From NCBI GenBank assembly GCA_022592445.1, contig JABYQR010000160.1, positions 1 to 64,000 of the forward strand: a stretch of 64,000 bases of DNA, in the 5' to 3' direction. The position numbers and the translations under genes were made by a program. Of the stretch, positions 22,208 to 34,084 are shown in pieces (within the stretch, counting starts at the first letter, position 1; each line of letters begins with the position of its first letter). This DNA is from Cytidiella melzeri (taxonomy: Eukaryota; Basidiomycota; Agaricomycetes; Polyporales; Irpicaceae). The notes beneath the pieces are model-generated. The model saw nothing but the letters and a program-made list of their open reading frames with translations, had not been told where the DNA came from and made no database searches.

Positions 22208-24369
22208 TCAGAAAAGGGAATCTGTGAACGTCCGATGATCTTGGTTCGGGCTAATAGAAGGCGCAAAGGGCGGGGGTATAGGCAAGTTCGGGTTCGAGCT
22301 CGACACACTGGCAGGTGCAGAACCAGCCGAATCGGTCGAGACAATTCTATTACCGCAGCAAGAGCTGGTTCCAACGACCGGCATGTTCGGAGCAGGCGAA
22401 GCTGAGCGATGGTGGCGAGAACCTTGCGAAGAACGTGAACGGTGACTAGACCGCGAAGACGTCGAGGATGCGCGACTGACAGACATTCTCGGAACGTCCA
22501 TAGAGGTCGCAGAAACTGGCCAGCCTTCGTACGCGCCGCGGAGATCCAGTTGCTGTCCCTCAAAGTCGAACTGCGAGTGCGGTTCCATATTAGACATTGA
22601 ACGTCCTATGCTGAGATTCGACGGCCCGGGCTGGGACTGTTGTCCGTACGCCACATCCACATGAAGATGTGTCTGTGAGCCAGCCCGCCTCGCGCCGCTA
22701 CAGCATGCGCCCCGTTCACCAGAAACGGCAAAAGTCAGTGTCTTGCCGCTACCCATTGAGCTGTCCTCGTGGGTACAATCTGGGCAAGTACAGCCAGCAC
22801 AACAGCCGCAACAATCCGTGGGACAAGCGCATGTCCCAGCAGGACACTGGCACCGACCGCCGCAGCAGGTGCTTACGGCGTCTTCAGGAGGTGGCACAGT
22901 AGGAATCTGGTTCTGGAGACTCGGCCACAGAGCGTATGTCGGCCACATGGAGGGATCAAAATTCTGGAGCTGATGAGAAGGTGGCATCGACATAGGTGTG
23001 GCTGGGGTAGACTGCTGCATGCGCGGACTTTGGAAGGGAGAGAACCCGCTGCCGGAATTGGAGAACCGACGGAGCCATTCTTCAATCGCGGGATTGTCTG
23101 GAGTGGAACTGGCTACTGAGAAATCCATGCACGAGGAGCAGGTCTGCGGATTCACACATGATGGTCCGTTGTGTGATGGGTTTGGAGCGTTTTGATGAAT
23201 GATGCATCCGGGGCAGGAACAGTTCGGGCCACAGTCGCAAGTGACTGGCATGTCTAAATTGTCCATATTCCCCGATTGTTGTAGCGTGGTAAGCCACGCG
23301 GCCATGAACGCTGGTATGTCGTCTGGGTCCTGCCCTGTCTGGAATTGATTATCCGAAGACGTGGCCTGAGACGGCATGGGGCCGTGAAGAGAAACTGGAA
23401 GCTCGTCAGCTAGTTCAGCGCCACGAGTGTACTCGTAGGCACGCTCGTAGGGACTGAAAGCAGAAGGGTGCATGCGGTAATGCTGAGGGGCACCAGAAGG
23501 GCTGTGATTTGATCGTGGGGGAGAAGCACGATCGGGCGACGGAACACTAGGGCGGGGGAGTACAGGACGCTTGCCAGCGGTGTGCGCACTTGCAACCAGA
23601 GCGGCGGGCTGATTCATACGAGGCTGAGAGTCGCCATCGGAATCTTGCTCGACATGAGAGTTCTTGCGAGGCTTGGGCTTTCGCTTAGATGAGACACGAG
23701 GAGTGGCGCAGTTGCACACCCCGACACTTTCGCAGATGCAGGGCAGCTCGGAGCCTACAAGAGCGGATTGAGCACACGAATGGGAAAAGCGACGGAAGAG
23801 ATAAACGCGCCTAGCTCGGAGTCAGACCCTTCTGACACTGCGACCGACGCTCCCAGGGTTTCTGGTAAACCGCTGGGGAACGCGGCGCTGACCGGAACCT
23901 TCTTTCCGCCTAACGAGACCAAACCCGCGAAAGACCTTATTATTCAGCATAAATCGTGAGATGCGGATAATGTTAAGACAAATCACCTTTCTTCTTGAAA
24001 ACACTTGGTGGGACCGTCGACAGGGGTGTAGGTGTGGTGTTTTCTTCGCTCTGGGATTGTTGCAGTTCTTTGGCGCCGCACATGCACTTGACGTGGACTT
24101 GTTTCGACTTTCGGAGTTCACGACAGTGCTCGCATTGTGTTACAGGACGGCCTTTCTTTTTGATCTCGTAGAGGGGGCGGTCGGTGTGTTTGCATGTGGA
24201 GGACCGGTGCCCCTTGATGCAGGTTTCGCTATGAGTGAGGGGTTAAGCGGAGTACATTGACGGAGTACTTGATGAGAGAGCATACCAGGCATACTTCTTA
24301 TCGTCGACCAGAACCTATGCACAAGTATGAAAGAGGTGAGAAGTGGGAAGCTTGTGTGCTGCGTACCAT
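22208..24369 (-). CDS. Copper-fist transcription factor (Mac1/Cuf1/Ace1 family)
   Basis: A copper-responsive DNA-binding regulator expected to act in the nucleus. The start codon stands alone in exon 1 (24367-24369), followed by 24286-24314, 23987-24228, about 23795-23909 and a long last exon ending at 22208. The N-terminal copper fist is complete: VLVDDKKYACETCIKGHRSS, then CKHTDRPLYEIKKKGRPVTQ and CEHCRELRKSKQVHVKCMCG. The C-terminal half carries Cys clusters: TCDCGPNCSCPGCIIH (the CxCx3-4CxCxxCxxH copper-binding REP type), a denser run CQCPAGTCACPTDCCGCC, and ACCSGA and SSCCGN pairs. Mac1-type factors use such clusters to sense Cu(I). The junction between exons 4 and 5 (23745-23800) is not resolved; the best fit is an intron of about 47 bp. 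Whether it is a low-copper activator or a high-copper (metallothionein) activator cannot be decided. Confidence 0.92.
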
Positions 24370-26629
24370 GGCTGTTGCTGGTGTGATAACTTGGGGGAGG
24401 GTTAAAGATCAGTGTACACGCCGTAGATGCTCGGTGGGAATGACTCCCGTGCACCCGCGACGCTGGAGCGTGCGTTATTGGAGCACGGCAAACGCTGCGT
24501 ACGAGAGCTGCTGGATGGTGTACAACAACATGAGGGGGAGAGGAGAGGTAGGAAAAATACGCTAGACAATGGCGATGTAACCTTTTAATCGACTGTCGGC
24601 CCATATCACCGAGTGATGGGGGCTTCCATAAACAGGCAAGGACCAAACACGGCACAACCGGAGCGAGCCTCTCTCACTCGAGCTTGTGGCGAAAATACCT
24701 CCTCGTCGCCACGACCAGCCTCGAGGCCGTGGCCTGCACAACACCCGCTGTGGACCCGGTGTTTCTGCAGAGATAAGTGCTTTCAAATGTGTCTCATCAC
24801 AACGCGTGCTATGCGGGGTCTATCTGCCAGTTTCTCCCGATTGTCCGTCTCTTCACGCACTGAGGTATTTTTGCTCTTGCTCTCCTACAGGTTCATCAGT
24901 GCCATCTTCGAGAAACGTTCAACCCTGCCGTTTTGCTTCCTTTAACTCGGGCTGTGCATGGTGTCTAGCCTGCCATGCAGCAGCTAACCCTTTCACGCCA
25001 CATAAAGTGCTCTAGTTCACTAGGGAGGAGGAGCTGGCCATGATCCTGCCAACGTCAGTACCAATCCAAATGGGCTACATTCTGTACGTCCGTCGTCACT
25101 TCCTGTGATAAAAAATCGCGGGATTAACTTCGATAAACACAAATAGGTATCGGGGAGACCGGAGGAACCACGATAGTAAGTGGCACACCGTCGACTAGCA
25201 CCGGGCACTGATTGCATCTCGTCATCGAATTCCAGCATAGACCGCCACAGGACTTTTGCACAGCAACCCACACACGACATGACCTAGAGGCAGCGACATG
25301 TGAGACTGCCACGGCGCACATACACTAAGCCTTTGGAAGCTGCGTCACCAGGCCTATCTGCCACAGATAACGGTTAGAAATGAATGGTCTGACCCTGGAA
25401 CGAGAAGCTTCTTTGTGTTGTGGTGATACACGCACTAACGTACATACCTCTCGGACAACTTGGCTGCTGAACCGGTCCTAACGTCGTCCGCGCTGTCTGG
25501 CCCTCAGTCTAGAGGTCAGGTCCTTACCTTACGCACAGATTTGTTCCTTCCAAACTTCGAATTGTGGGACATCTCTTAACCGCATGCATTCTACTTACCC
25601 ATGCATTCACTCCTCAGCCTTCTTCTGCGCAACACCAAAGTTGGCTTGAGTGCGGCTCCGTGGTGTAGGGGAGAACATCGACAAGCGCCCGTACTCGAAT
25701 GCCTCAAACTCGGGGTTTCAAGGGCGCTTTTGCAAGCAAAGAACCGTCGACTACATCAGCAAGCTGATACCAACACATACCGGCGAAGTTTTTCACCGAG
25801 CACGACTCTGAGTTTTCGGATCGTGGCGATGCTTCCTGGCTTCCTGTCCCGTTCTTCCTCGTCGCGTTTGACGCGTCACTTTGTCAAGAATTCCATGCTC
25901 GTTGGGATTGCATTCCACGTTCAACAAGCTAAGTGTTCCAAGAGCTTCGCTTCCAGCATCAACACTTCAAAACCGCGCTGCTGTCGAACTCCGCGACCCT
26001 GGCGTCTCTCGTATGGGAACTGGAGGCGCTGGCGTAGTGTGGTTATAGGCGTAGCTCACAGACAGGCTTCACGTATTGTCACCCTTCCATGATATCGTCC
26101 GAAGATGCGCCCTAGGTCCACCAAGCTAAGCGGCGCTGACTCTTGACAGACATCCTTGAATACTGGTTAACTGTAACGGCCTGTGCAATCATGTGGAGAC
26201 CACCATACTACTGAATCACCTTCAATATGTCCTTAGTATGTCTGCACCGTCGTCGTTCTCACTGCCTTGCTCACAATTGCCAGTAAACATTCTAAGGCCT
26301 CCGGAGACAGCTGGTCGCCGTGAATAGAGTTAAGTGTAGTCTGCATGCTGCTCTCTACTTACGGTGCTCGTCCATTTCGGCTGGCACAAAAAGGTGATGA
26401 GCTCGCAACGACGACAGTCAGTTTGGATGCAACTTTCTCCAGTGTGTTTCCATTCTGGGCTAATCGGCCTTCGATGCAACAACTTCATGCCAGCTTTCTG
26501 TTACGCTTCAACAAATTCAAATTTACGGGTAGTTGGTCGCACTTAAAAGCTGGCTGTTGTCACCTGGTCGTTTGCCTTGTGGGGCTCTCTCTTCAGCACT
26601 TCTTCTATCTATCTACAACGGCTCAGACG
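24370..26629. other. 2.2 kb without a supported gene
   Basis: Upstream part: promoter of the copper-fist gene. Several frames over 100 codons exist (+ 24613-24945, + 24686-25015, + 25601-26092) but none shows a known domain, and their composition looks random. The 163-codon frame at 25601-26092 is very Arg/Ser-rich. The last 200 bp (T/C-rich, ending at the ATG 26630) should hold the promoter of the TNT-domain gene. Confidence 0.4.
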
Positions 26630-27489
26630 ATGCAGCTCACTGCGGCGCTCACACTTGCGTTCTTTGCGACACTCGTCACGGCTTTCCCGCTGGGTAATAA
26701 AGTTGGTATTATATTCATGCTTCCAGAACGCTGCTCACGTTCGTCGACTCTCTAGTGCAACCCTTGCGAAGACTTTTGTCCCGAATATCTTCAGCATCCA
26801 TCCAGCGGCAACATCTCCTGCCCGCTAACTCCTTCAGACAAAGATTACTGCAAAGGTGTCAATGCAACCGACAGTATCTCACTATATCTATGCGGAAATC
26901 ATCTTCTCGGCCCGTTAACGCTCCCTGACATGGTCCCCGTCTCCAGCCTCGTAAACAGCTACGATCGCCTTGGCGGCCTTTGTCCTGCCGCCTTCCTCGG
27001 AAACTGGACCGTCAACGGGAAGTCCTTCATTTACCCAGAGAAGACTCGCGGCTACGTTTCCGACGTGAAATGCAATCCGATCAAGGGTGTCGTCAAGCTC
27101 ATGGTGGGAACGCTGCTCGATAGGTTCGGGAGTGAGAATGGGACCTTCTTGAGCCCTAAGGGTGCGCCGTACGTTGAGCGGGCTTTGCCTCCGAGCAGTT
27201 TGGACAACAATCGAACGGCCCCGAAGGACCATCCGAACGGATACCATGTTTATGAGGTGGTGAAGGAGTTTGAGGTGTATGAGGGACCGATCACGGCGTG
27301 GTTCGGGCAGCCTGGTGGAGGATCGCAGTACGTCTCTTGCTAGAATCTTTTTCGAGGTGTATGAAAGCTGATTCTTCTTGTTACGCGTTCAGGTTTGAGA
27401 TTATGGAGTTGCCAGGGAGGAAGTATAATAACATTACGCTGCTACTAGGTAACACGACGGGAGGGCCTTTCCTTGTCAGCCGCAACTGA
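26630..27489 (+). CDS. Secreted TNT-domain protein (NAD+ glycohydrolase-like)
   Basis: Three exons: 26630 to about 26693-26707, 26755-27327, 27393-27489. The first exon codes a typical signal peptide (hydrophobic, ending near TAFP). The second has a Cys-rich stretch with several NxT/S glycosylation sites, then the TNT (DUF4237) signature: LDRFGSENGTFLSPKGAPY, ERALPP, a YHVYEVVK segment and WFGQPGGG. Domains of this type cleave NAD+; secreted or surface fungal members are known NADases. The basic and glutamine-type residues expected for activity appear present. The first donor is ambiguous: the GT at 26694 gives the wrong phase, while a weak GTTGGT at about 26708 keeps frame. Hikeshi lies 312 bp downstream on the same strand. 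Extracellular function (defence, competition or NAD salvage) is not known. Confidence 0.85.
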
Positions 27490-27801
27490 GTTGGACATTC
27501 ACCTACTACGTAGCCTCTGTATTCCAGTCTTCAGTTCATAGTATTGTGATGAATGGATGTTCATGCCTGCCTCTGGTGATAGCAATTGATCACTAATCAG
27601 CGCTTAGCCCCTCGATCCGTGACTGTTTGTCCTGAAAGTGTCCGACCCACCGTACAAGATGACCCCTCCTCGAACTTTCGCAGACATTCGCGAGCTCGTC
27701 TCCACGTCGTACTACCCTACACTCACAAAGTCCTAGATAACCTAGGCATTGAAGGTCTCCGCTGACTCCTATTCACCGCACTCTGCTGGTCCTTACACGC
27801 A
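27490..27801. other. Spacer between the TNT-domain gene and Hikeshi
   Basis: 312 bp containing the 3' UTR of the upstream gene and the Hikeshi promoter. No gene seen. Confidence 0.5.
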
Positions 27802-28554
27802 ATGTTCGGCTGTTGTGTAGCAGGTCGTGTCCTGCAGACCAACCTTCAGCAAATCGACGATACCCACGCCTACTTTGAGCTGCCTGTAGCAGAGAGTATC
27901 AACCACATATGTGTCTTCCTCCTCGGAACAGGTATGCGACCAGTATTTAGGAGCATAAATGGATGTACTGATTGTTGCGCTCGTCCCAACCACCAGTACC
28001 GTTCCCAGATGGATATGGAGCGACAGTACACTTGTTTTGGCCTGGAAGGGGTTTTCAGTTGCTAGGAATGTAAGTCTTATGTGTTTACAGCTTGTTACAG
28101 AGCCTCCTGTACTCACCGTCTTTTGCGTGCACCCAGGCTCTCGAATGAGAAACCCTCCGCCATCTTTCGACTCCGAGGCAACTTCTCCGCCCAGTCCTCC
28201 TCTGGTGCACAAGCTGTCTTCAGCGGCGCATCCACCCCCATCGTGGACGTTTCACCTCAGAGCGTGACCGCACTCCTAGGACTCGCGATTGAGCCTTTGC
28301 CGCAGATCATGCAGGAAGTAGGGACGCTGCAGCAGGGTCAGCTATCACTGAGGAGCAACCCTACGCAAGATGCGACTGTGCTGGCGGAACGCATCGTCAA
28401 GCATTTGTTTAATTACTTGTCGGGATTTGCGACGGGTGGGCCGTTGACACCTGAGGTTGCGATACCGATGGGCACGATCGTGCGGTGGTACGAGTCGTTC
28501 ATTGCCAAGATCAAGAATTCTGGGGTGGGGTTTTTGGAGAATCAGGAGGGCTGA
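27802..28554 (+). CDS. OPI10: Hikeshi / OPI10 family nuclear import carrier, 206 aa
   Basis: Hikeshi carries Hsp70 into the nucleus during heat stress; the yeast homologue is OPI10. Exons: 27802-27931, 27997-28069, 28137-28554 (621 nt). Family blocks in order: MFGCCVAGRVLQTNLQQID, the INHICVFLLGT strand, VPFPDGYGATVHLFWPG with GFQLLGM, LSNEKPSAIFRLRG, then the C-terminal dimer helix LAERIVKHLFNYLSGF and WYESFIAKIKNSGVGFLE. The length matches the family (about 200 aa). The FG-binding Phe-rich surface residues appear conserved. Intact single-copy housekeeping gene. Confidence 0.95.
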
Positions 28555-30893
28555 GGGGAAGAGGTTGTAGGCGTCTTTATATTCGGGGCTTATGGGGAAA
28601 AGGCTGGTTGGAAGGTGTGTTCTGTCGTCTGTGTTCTTTTTAGGGATGCTGATGCACTGTAGGCGACGATCTAGGTCTACTAAACCAATGTACTAATAAG
28701 ACATTTCGTGTCAATTGAAGTCAACTGTGGCATATACTCTTCAGGATGCTCTTGCTGATCGTGGTCCTTTCACTCCAAGCGAAGAACGTGGGGATCAAGC
28801 GGCAAAGGGGCAACCGTATTGTTCTTGTATTGCATGACGGTGAGCCGTGCCTCACAATATGTTCTGCGATTAACAAGACCTGCATCACTACGCAAAACCA
28901 TCTGCGCTATAGCTGAACTCCTGCGTTACTACACGTGTGTATTTCTCAGTTTGTTGCCAAAAGACTCAAAACCATTATTATGTCCCGCTCAAGCTACAAA
29001 TCGACCGGTCACCTAACTTGAAGTACCCTTTCGACACAGAGACCAAGAAGCTCCACCACGATGATCTAAGCATCTACGCAAATAGAAAGTCATCTCACTA
29101 GTATGCAGCGGAGGTGAAGGCATAATCTATAGTCGTTCTTGGCACGAAAGTCTCTGCTGCGCGATACGGTACTGCATGTCTGTGTGGTAGCCAAAGCCCC
29201 TCGGACGTCATAACATGGACCATCTAACCGAAGATCTGACATGACTACCTGTTCAATGGTTTTCCTTCTGAGAGACACAAGACTGGCATGCGTTGTACAG
29301 GAGCCCATTATCGCTCCGTGCATGAGAGTACGGTGCGAAACATCGTGCAGGTGCGTAATCCTATCCAATTGTTGCCACGAGCCACCTAACCATCACATCG
29401 ACGCAATTTTCGATGCGTATCTGTTTATTTTGTGCCAGATTGGACCCCTTCGAGAGTCTGCCTGAGTTCGATCTGGCTATTAACTGGATCGTTGATCTCA
29501 CTCACTGCATGAACCATTTGTGTTATTTCGAACGCTCCGCTGTTCACAAGACTTCAAGTTGCGTACGGCGATTGCGGCGCGGATACCCAAGTCGAGAGCC
29601 GCAGCAAAATTGCCCCCTTCGAGCTGTGTACCTTTGGACTCAATATCCACTCAGCTCCCCCCTCGTCTACCTACCAAATGGTAGGAACTGTAAGCATACC
29701 GACAATGGCACATCTGTAATCTGTCTCCTGATGAGATATATGCCATGCTACGAAGTCTGGAATACCCGCTTGCTCACAGCATTGTTATGTAAAGTATCTA
29801 TTGGCGAACTATCAAGGTACTTTGACTGACGCAGTTGTTACGGTTACGCCTATAGATTGTATGTGGTGGATGCAATTGCAGGTGGAGCCTACTTTGCCCT
29901 TCTCCATGAGTCGATGCGCAACTGTCTTCATAATTTTCTGTAGAACCTTGCTTCGTAATCAGCAACAAGTTCTTGTACAGTCGTTGGGAGCCCTGGCAGC
30001 ATGGTGCAGTCAGGGCTTCCCTGAATCTCATTGCTGCTCCTTCAACACCCTCGCCGATTTTATCTACTTATTTGCCAAATCGACTTCTGGACTTAGGACT
30101 CAATTTGAGCCACCACACCTGGACCGACCACGAGAAGAGGTGCAGAATTTTCTGTACTGAACTCCATGCCATCCAGCGTCGTCGATACAACTCCACGGCA
30201 GATAAAAGGTGTGGCGATCATTAAGTTTGGTGTTCTCTCTGCACTATTGCATTACCCCGTCAGCGGCATTTTCGGCGCACTGTCTTCGTCAGTGATCATA
30301 ATCCAGTCTAGCCTCTTGGAACTTCTCACGCATGAATTTTTCGCAGCAAGATGATCACAGCGTCGATGTGATCTTTGCTGGCGGGGCCTGGAATGATTCT
30401 TCTTGGGAGGTGGGCATGGGGAGAAGGCGTGAATGCGGTGAGATTTGTTTATGACCTGTGGCGAGCGGCTGTGGTGTGAGGATGTATCTGGACTGGCAAT
30501 CAGAATATCTGCGAGTTCTGTGACCAGCTTGAACCATGTCCAGCATTGTAGTGCCTCAGCGAGGACGCTACTGGTCAGCGGCAGCGGCACCGCCTGTGTG
30601 GCGGCGAGTCACTGCGCAATCAGCGCCGGGGACAATGACCTTTGCCTGTAACTGAGTCATGACCACGGCTGGTTTTAATAATTATCTATTATTTGTCCGT
30701 CTGGGCCTGTAACTCGGACAATTTGCCTTTGTCTCTCGGCCTCGTGTTTCGGCGCGCGGTGTGGCCAACTGCCTTATTCAGACAGATCGGCGGGCCCGAT
30801 CATGATCAGACCCAACCAACTTCCTAATTAGGAAGTCGCTCTGACCTTCAACTTGAACCATCACCGCCGAGAGGCCAACATAGCTTCGGCCGG
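28555..30893. other. 2.3 kb without a supported gene
   Basis: No recognisable coding gene. Between about 29800 and 30230 the + strand shows scattered short hydrophobic frames broken by stops that faintly recall a DUF6534-type membrane protein; this is too weak to call. Near the right end there is an 18 bp perfect palindrome (30819-30836), annotated separately. Confidence 0.4.
30819..30836. repeat. 18 bp perfect palindrome upstream of the FunK1 gene
   Basis: The half site is ACTTCCTAA followed directly by its reverse complement, about 120 bp before the FunK1 start codon. A second palindrome (GATCATGATC) lies some 20 bp upstream at about 30799-30808. Such sites can bind dimeric transcription factors; no factor is identified. 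Confidence 0.5.
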
Positions 30894-30900
30894 TATATAA
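30894..30900 (+). promoter_or_regulatory. TATA box of the FunK1 kinase gene
   Basis: TATATAA lies 57-63 bp before the ATG at 30957, a normal spacing for a fungal core promoter. Confidence 0.6.
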
Positions 30901-30956
30901 CACGGGGAAATCACGCGTGAGTCTTTCTTCCTCCTACCACCATCTTCTTTGTCAAC

Positions 30957-33900
30957 ATGCCTGTCTCCAACGCTGAACACACCCCTCACAAGTCTCGCAT
31001 TGCGGGCTATCACGTATATCGCCAAACAATCCCCGAGATCCAACACTTGCAACAGGAATACGGTCTCGATATGGATGGACACTGGATTGGCCCCTGCAAA
31101 GCTTCTGACTTCCTGAAGACCTTCATGCCTATCCCACAAGAAGACCTTCGCAAGAAACCCACGCGCGTCAAGTTCACCTCCGCTCCTCTTACCTGGCTTG
31201 AGAAGCATATCTGCGATGCTTTCGTGAGTGCACTCTCTCCGCTTGCTGAGAGACAATCGCTTATCACCACCTCTTGCGCTACCTCAATGAACTACAGAAT
31301 GAGACAGTCAAGAAATTCAATCTTTCTCCGAACTTCCCGTTCTTTATTTCTGCGAACTCCACGGAGAAGGGGGGAGACATCCTTTACCGTCCGGATGGAG
31401 GCTTCAAGGAGTACGGAGATACCGCTGCAGCAGATGGCGACAGGAGCAAGCGCTTCTTCGACTGGTGTAACAGCGGCCTGCTCGTCGAGTTCAAGAGACA
31501 TACGAATATGGATCCTTTTTACACGCGGGAGGAAATCAGGAAGGCTGGCGAAAAGCACAAAGGAGCTAACAAGAACAAGCCTGTGGCGTTCGAGAAGTTC
31601 TTCGATGACGCCACGAAGGTTCGCGGTCAACTGGCTATGTACGCGATGGAGGTGTTTGCCCACCAGCATCGTCTCCACCTCCTCCAGCTGCTTATCTGCG
31701 GCAACATCGCCAGATTCTTGTTCTGGGATCACTCGGGAGCGATTGTCTCCGACTGCTTCGACTACATCGAGAAGCCCTGGTTGTTGGTGGAATTCCTGTG
31801 GCGATATAACCACATGTCGGCTGCCGCACGAGGGCTGGATAGTACAGCGAGCCGCGCCACTTCTGAGGAGGCGAAGAAGTTTAAGGCGGCTGTGGAAGAG
31901 TTCCTGGAAAACATGGAAAACGCCGAACATCCCCAACGTGAGCTACCCAACGCCGCAGACACACTCAGCGAACAGTACCCCGTCTGCAAGATCACCGTCA
32001 TCGATGACATCTCTGAAACGTCCATGGACGTCCTCGTCCAACGTCCTTTCTTCCGCTCCCACTCTCCCATTGGTCGCTGTACTCGCGCATATCTCGCGTA
32101 CGCCCTCAAAGAGCAAAAGCTGGTGTTCTTCAAGGACACTTGGCGCGTCGTACACAAGCGTCTCATGCCAGAGAGACAGATTTGCGCCGAACTTGAACGC
32201 GCAGAAGTCCCCTTTGTCCCTGGCGTGTTGTGTGGGGGAGACGTGATGCTGAACGGAGACCATGGGAAAACGCAGTGCTTGGAATGGGCGAAGAAGTTAA
32301 AGGATCTCGCGGTCGGATTTCATGAGTTGCGGGACTTCCAGCACCACAGGTTGGTGCAGCACCTCGCGTATCCCGTAGAGTGTGCCCCGTGGTCGAAGCA
32401 GTTTGTCATCGCGTTCCGTGACTGTCTCGCAGGTACGCTCCTACTCATATTTTGTCTGAACCGAATCACTTAATCTCATCAATCCCGCAGCAATGGACGT
32501 GGCCATGCAGAAGTGCGGTCTTGTACATCGCGACATCAGCATTGGTAATGTGATGCTCAACGCGAGCGCAGCTGCCAAAGGCGTTCTGGCCGACTGGGAT
32601 CACTCGGGGAAGGTGGAACTCTCCGAAGGCCAGGCTCATCAGCGCTTCCGCACCGTACGTTTCTGCTGCTGTTCCAGTGATTCTCATCTATATTTTGCTG
32701 ATCATCTCCGCAGGGCACCTGGCAATTCATGTCTATCGCCCTCTTGGAAGACCCCTTAAAAGCTCATGAGCCTCTTGACGATCTCGAATCGGTGTTCTGG
32801 GCACTACTTTTTGGCGCGATGCACCGCTTCGACCACACCAAGGACGCCACCATCATAATCACGATGTTTGACGAGAAGAACCTTACACAGCTCGCAGACG
32901 GCTCAACTGCATACGTCGGCGGCAATATGAAGTTTGCTGCGCTCGGCAAAATCCACACCGGTCTGCACTTCAAAAGCATCCCTTTGCAGGCCCTTGTTTG
33001 CAGACTTGCGGCAGAATGGCACAATTACTACACACTCCGAACGCTTGCTTCACAAGCCAAAAAAAACAGCGCTATCGTAGTTCGCGCAGGAGATGTCCAA
33101 AAGCCCGTTGTTGTCGATGAAGTACAAGACGAAATTGGCACGCCTGACATAGACGTGGAGGAGGAAGAAAGTCCCGACGAGCATACATCAGACATCCGCA
33201 CAAGGTACGAAAGACTGCGTACGAAGTTGAGCAACCCGAACTATTGGCGCAAAATATTCCAAGACGCCTTAAAGCAGCAAGGTTGGCTCAAGGACGCGAT
33301 ACCAGACCCCTACCCTCGTAGTACTGAGAAGGCCGACACCAGAGTGCACCAAAGGGCAGCTCAGTCGACTCTCGTTTCCGGAAAGGAGATGGCTTCTCGC
33401 GACGAGGACCTTGCGGCGTTGCGACCACCACAGGCCGAGGAGCCGGAGCCTAATCTGCATCCCGAGGAAGAGTATAGGAGCAATGAGGGCCGCACCGCCG
33501 AATCAGATTTGACAGAGCCGGACGACATGCAAATGGACGGCACTGGTCACTTCGAGCTCACCATGAGCCAGCAGTTCCCACCCGTCGTACCACATGACGG
33601 CAATGTTGCGCATTCGCAGCACTCCGGCTCCTCGTCTCCTACCAGCGCAGCCATCCCTGGCATCCCGCCACCACCACATATCGCCTTTCCGAGAGTCCCT
33701 CTCTTACCACCAGCGTCTTCGTCTGTGCTCTCAGGTCGGTCAGTCAGGTCGAAGAGAAGCATCGACGATATCGAAGATGACAACAACGCCAACGTCCTTG
33801 CCGTTGGTCAGTCTTCCACTCTCGCACCACGGCCTACGAAAAAGCCAAGGTCGATTTCGATATCTGCGAACGCTGAGGCGGGTCCCTCAAAGCCGACAAA

Positions 33901-34084
33901 GCCCAAGAAGTCCAAGAAGGCCTCGAAGGTCTCTGTCGATGAGACAAAGACAACCAAGGAGGTCTCCCGACCGGTGAAACCAGCTAAAAAGGTTCGGAGT
34001 GGTGGTTTTGGCGATGGCGGAGTCGTTTCAACCCGTCGTAGAGGATTGCGGTCATCGACAGCGGCGCGTAGTGCCTCACAATGA
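30957..34084 (+). CDS. FunK1 fungal-type protein kinase, 978 aa
   Basis: FunK1 kinases are a eukaryotic-like family expanded in multicellular basidiomycetes; substrates are mostly unknown. Exons: 30957-31223, 31298-32432, 32491-32654, 32714-34084 (2937 nt). The N-terminal half (about 90-330) contains the family-specific region, with WCNSGLLVEFKRHTNMDPF and IARFLFWDHSGAIVSDCFDY. The kinase core follows: a lobe ending in the AFRDCLAAMDVAMQKC helix, catalytic loop GLVHRDISIGNVML (Asp about 482), metal site LADWDHSG in place of DFG (Asp about 502), and the activation-segment end GTWQFMS. The last 350 residues are disordered: acidic, then Ser/Pro-rich, then Lys-rich with nuclear-signal-like clusters (KPKKSKKASK, KPAKKVR). 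The catalytic residues are kept, so it is probably active. TATA box and palindrome lie upstream. Confidence 0.93.

Noticed and set aside
25651..25735. tRNA-like A-box and B-box hints
   Set aside because: The B-box is imperfect and no cloverleaf with a paired acceptor stem can be drawn.
25601..26092. 163-codon Arg/Ser-rich open frame
   Set aside because: Composition looks like a shadow frame and no family is recognisable; kept only as part of an unannotated spacer.
29800..30230. Possible decayed DUF6534-type membrane gene
   Set aside because: Only faint hydrophobic stretches in several frames; no ordered motif as in the ABC relic.
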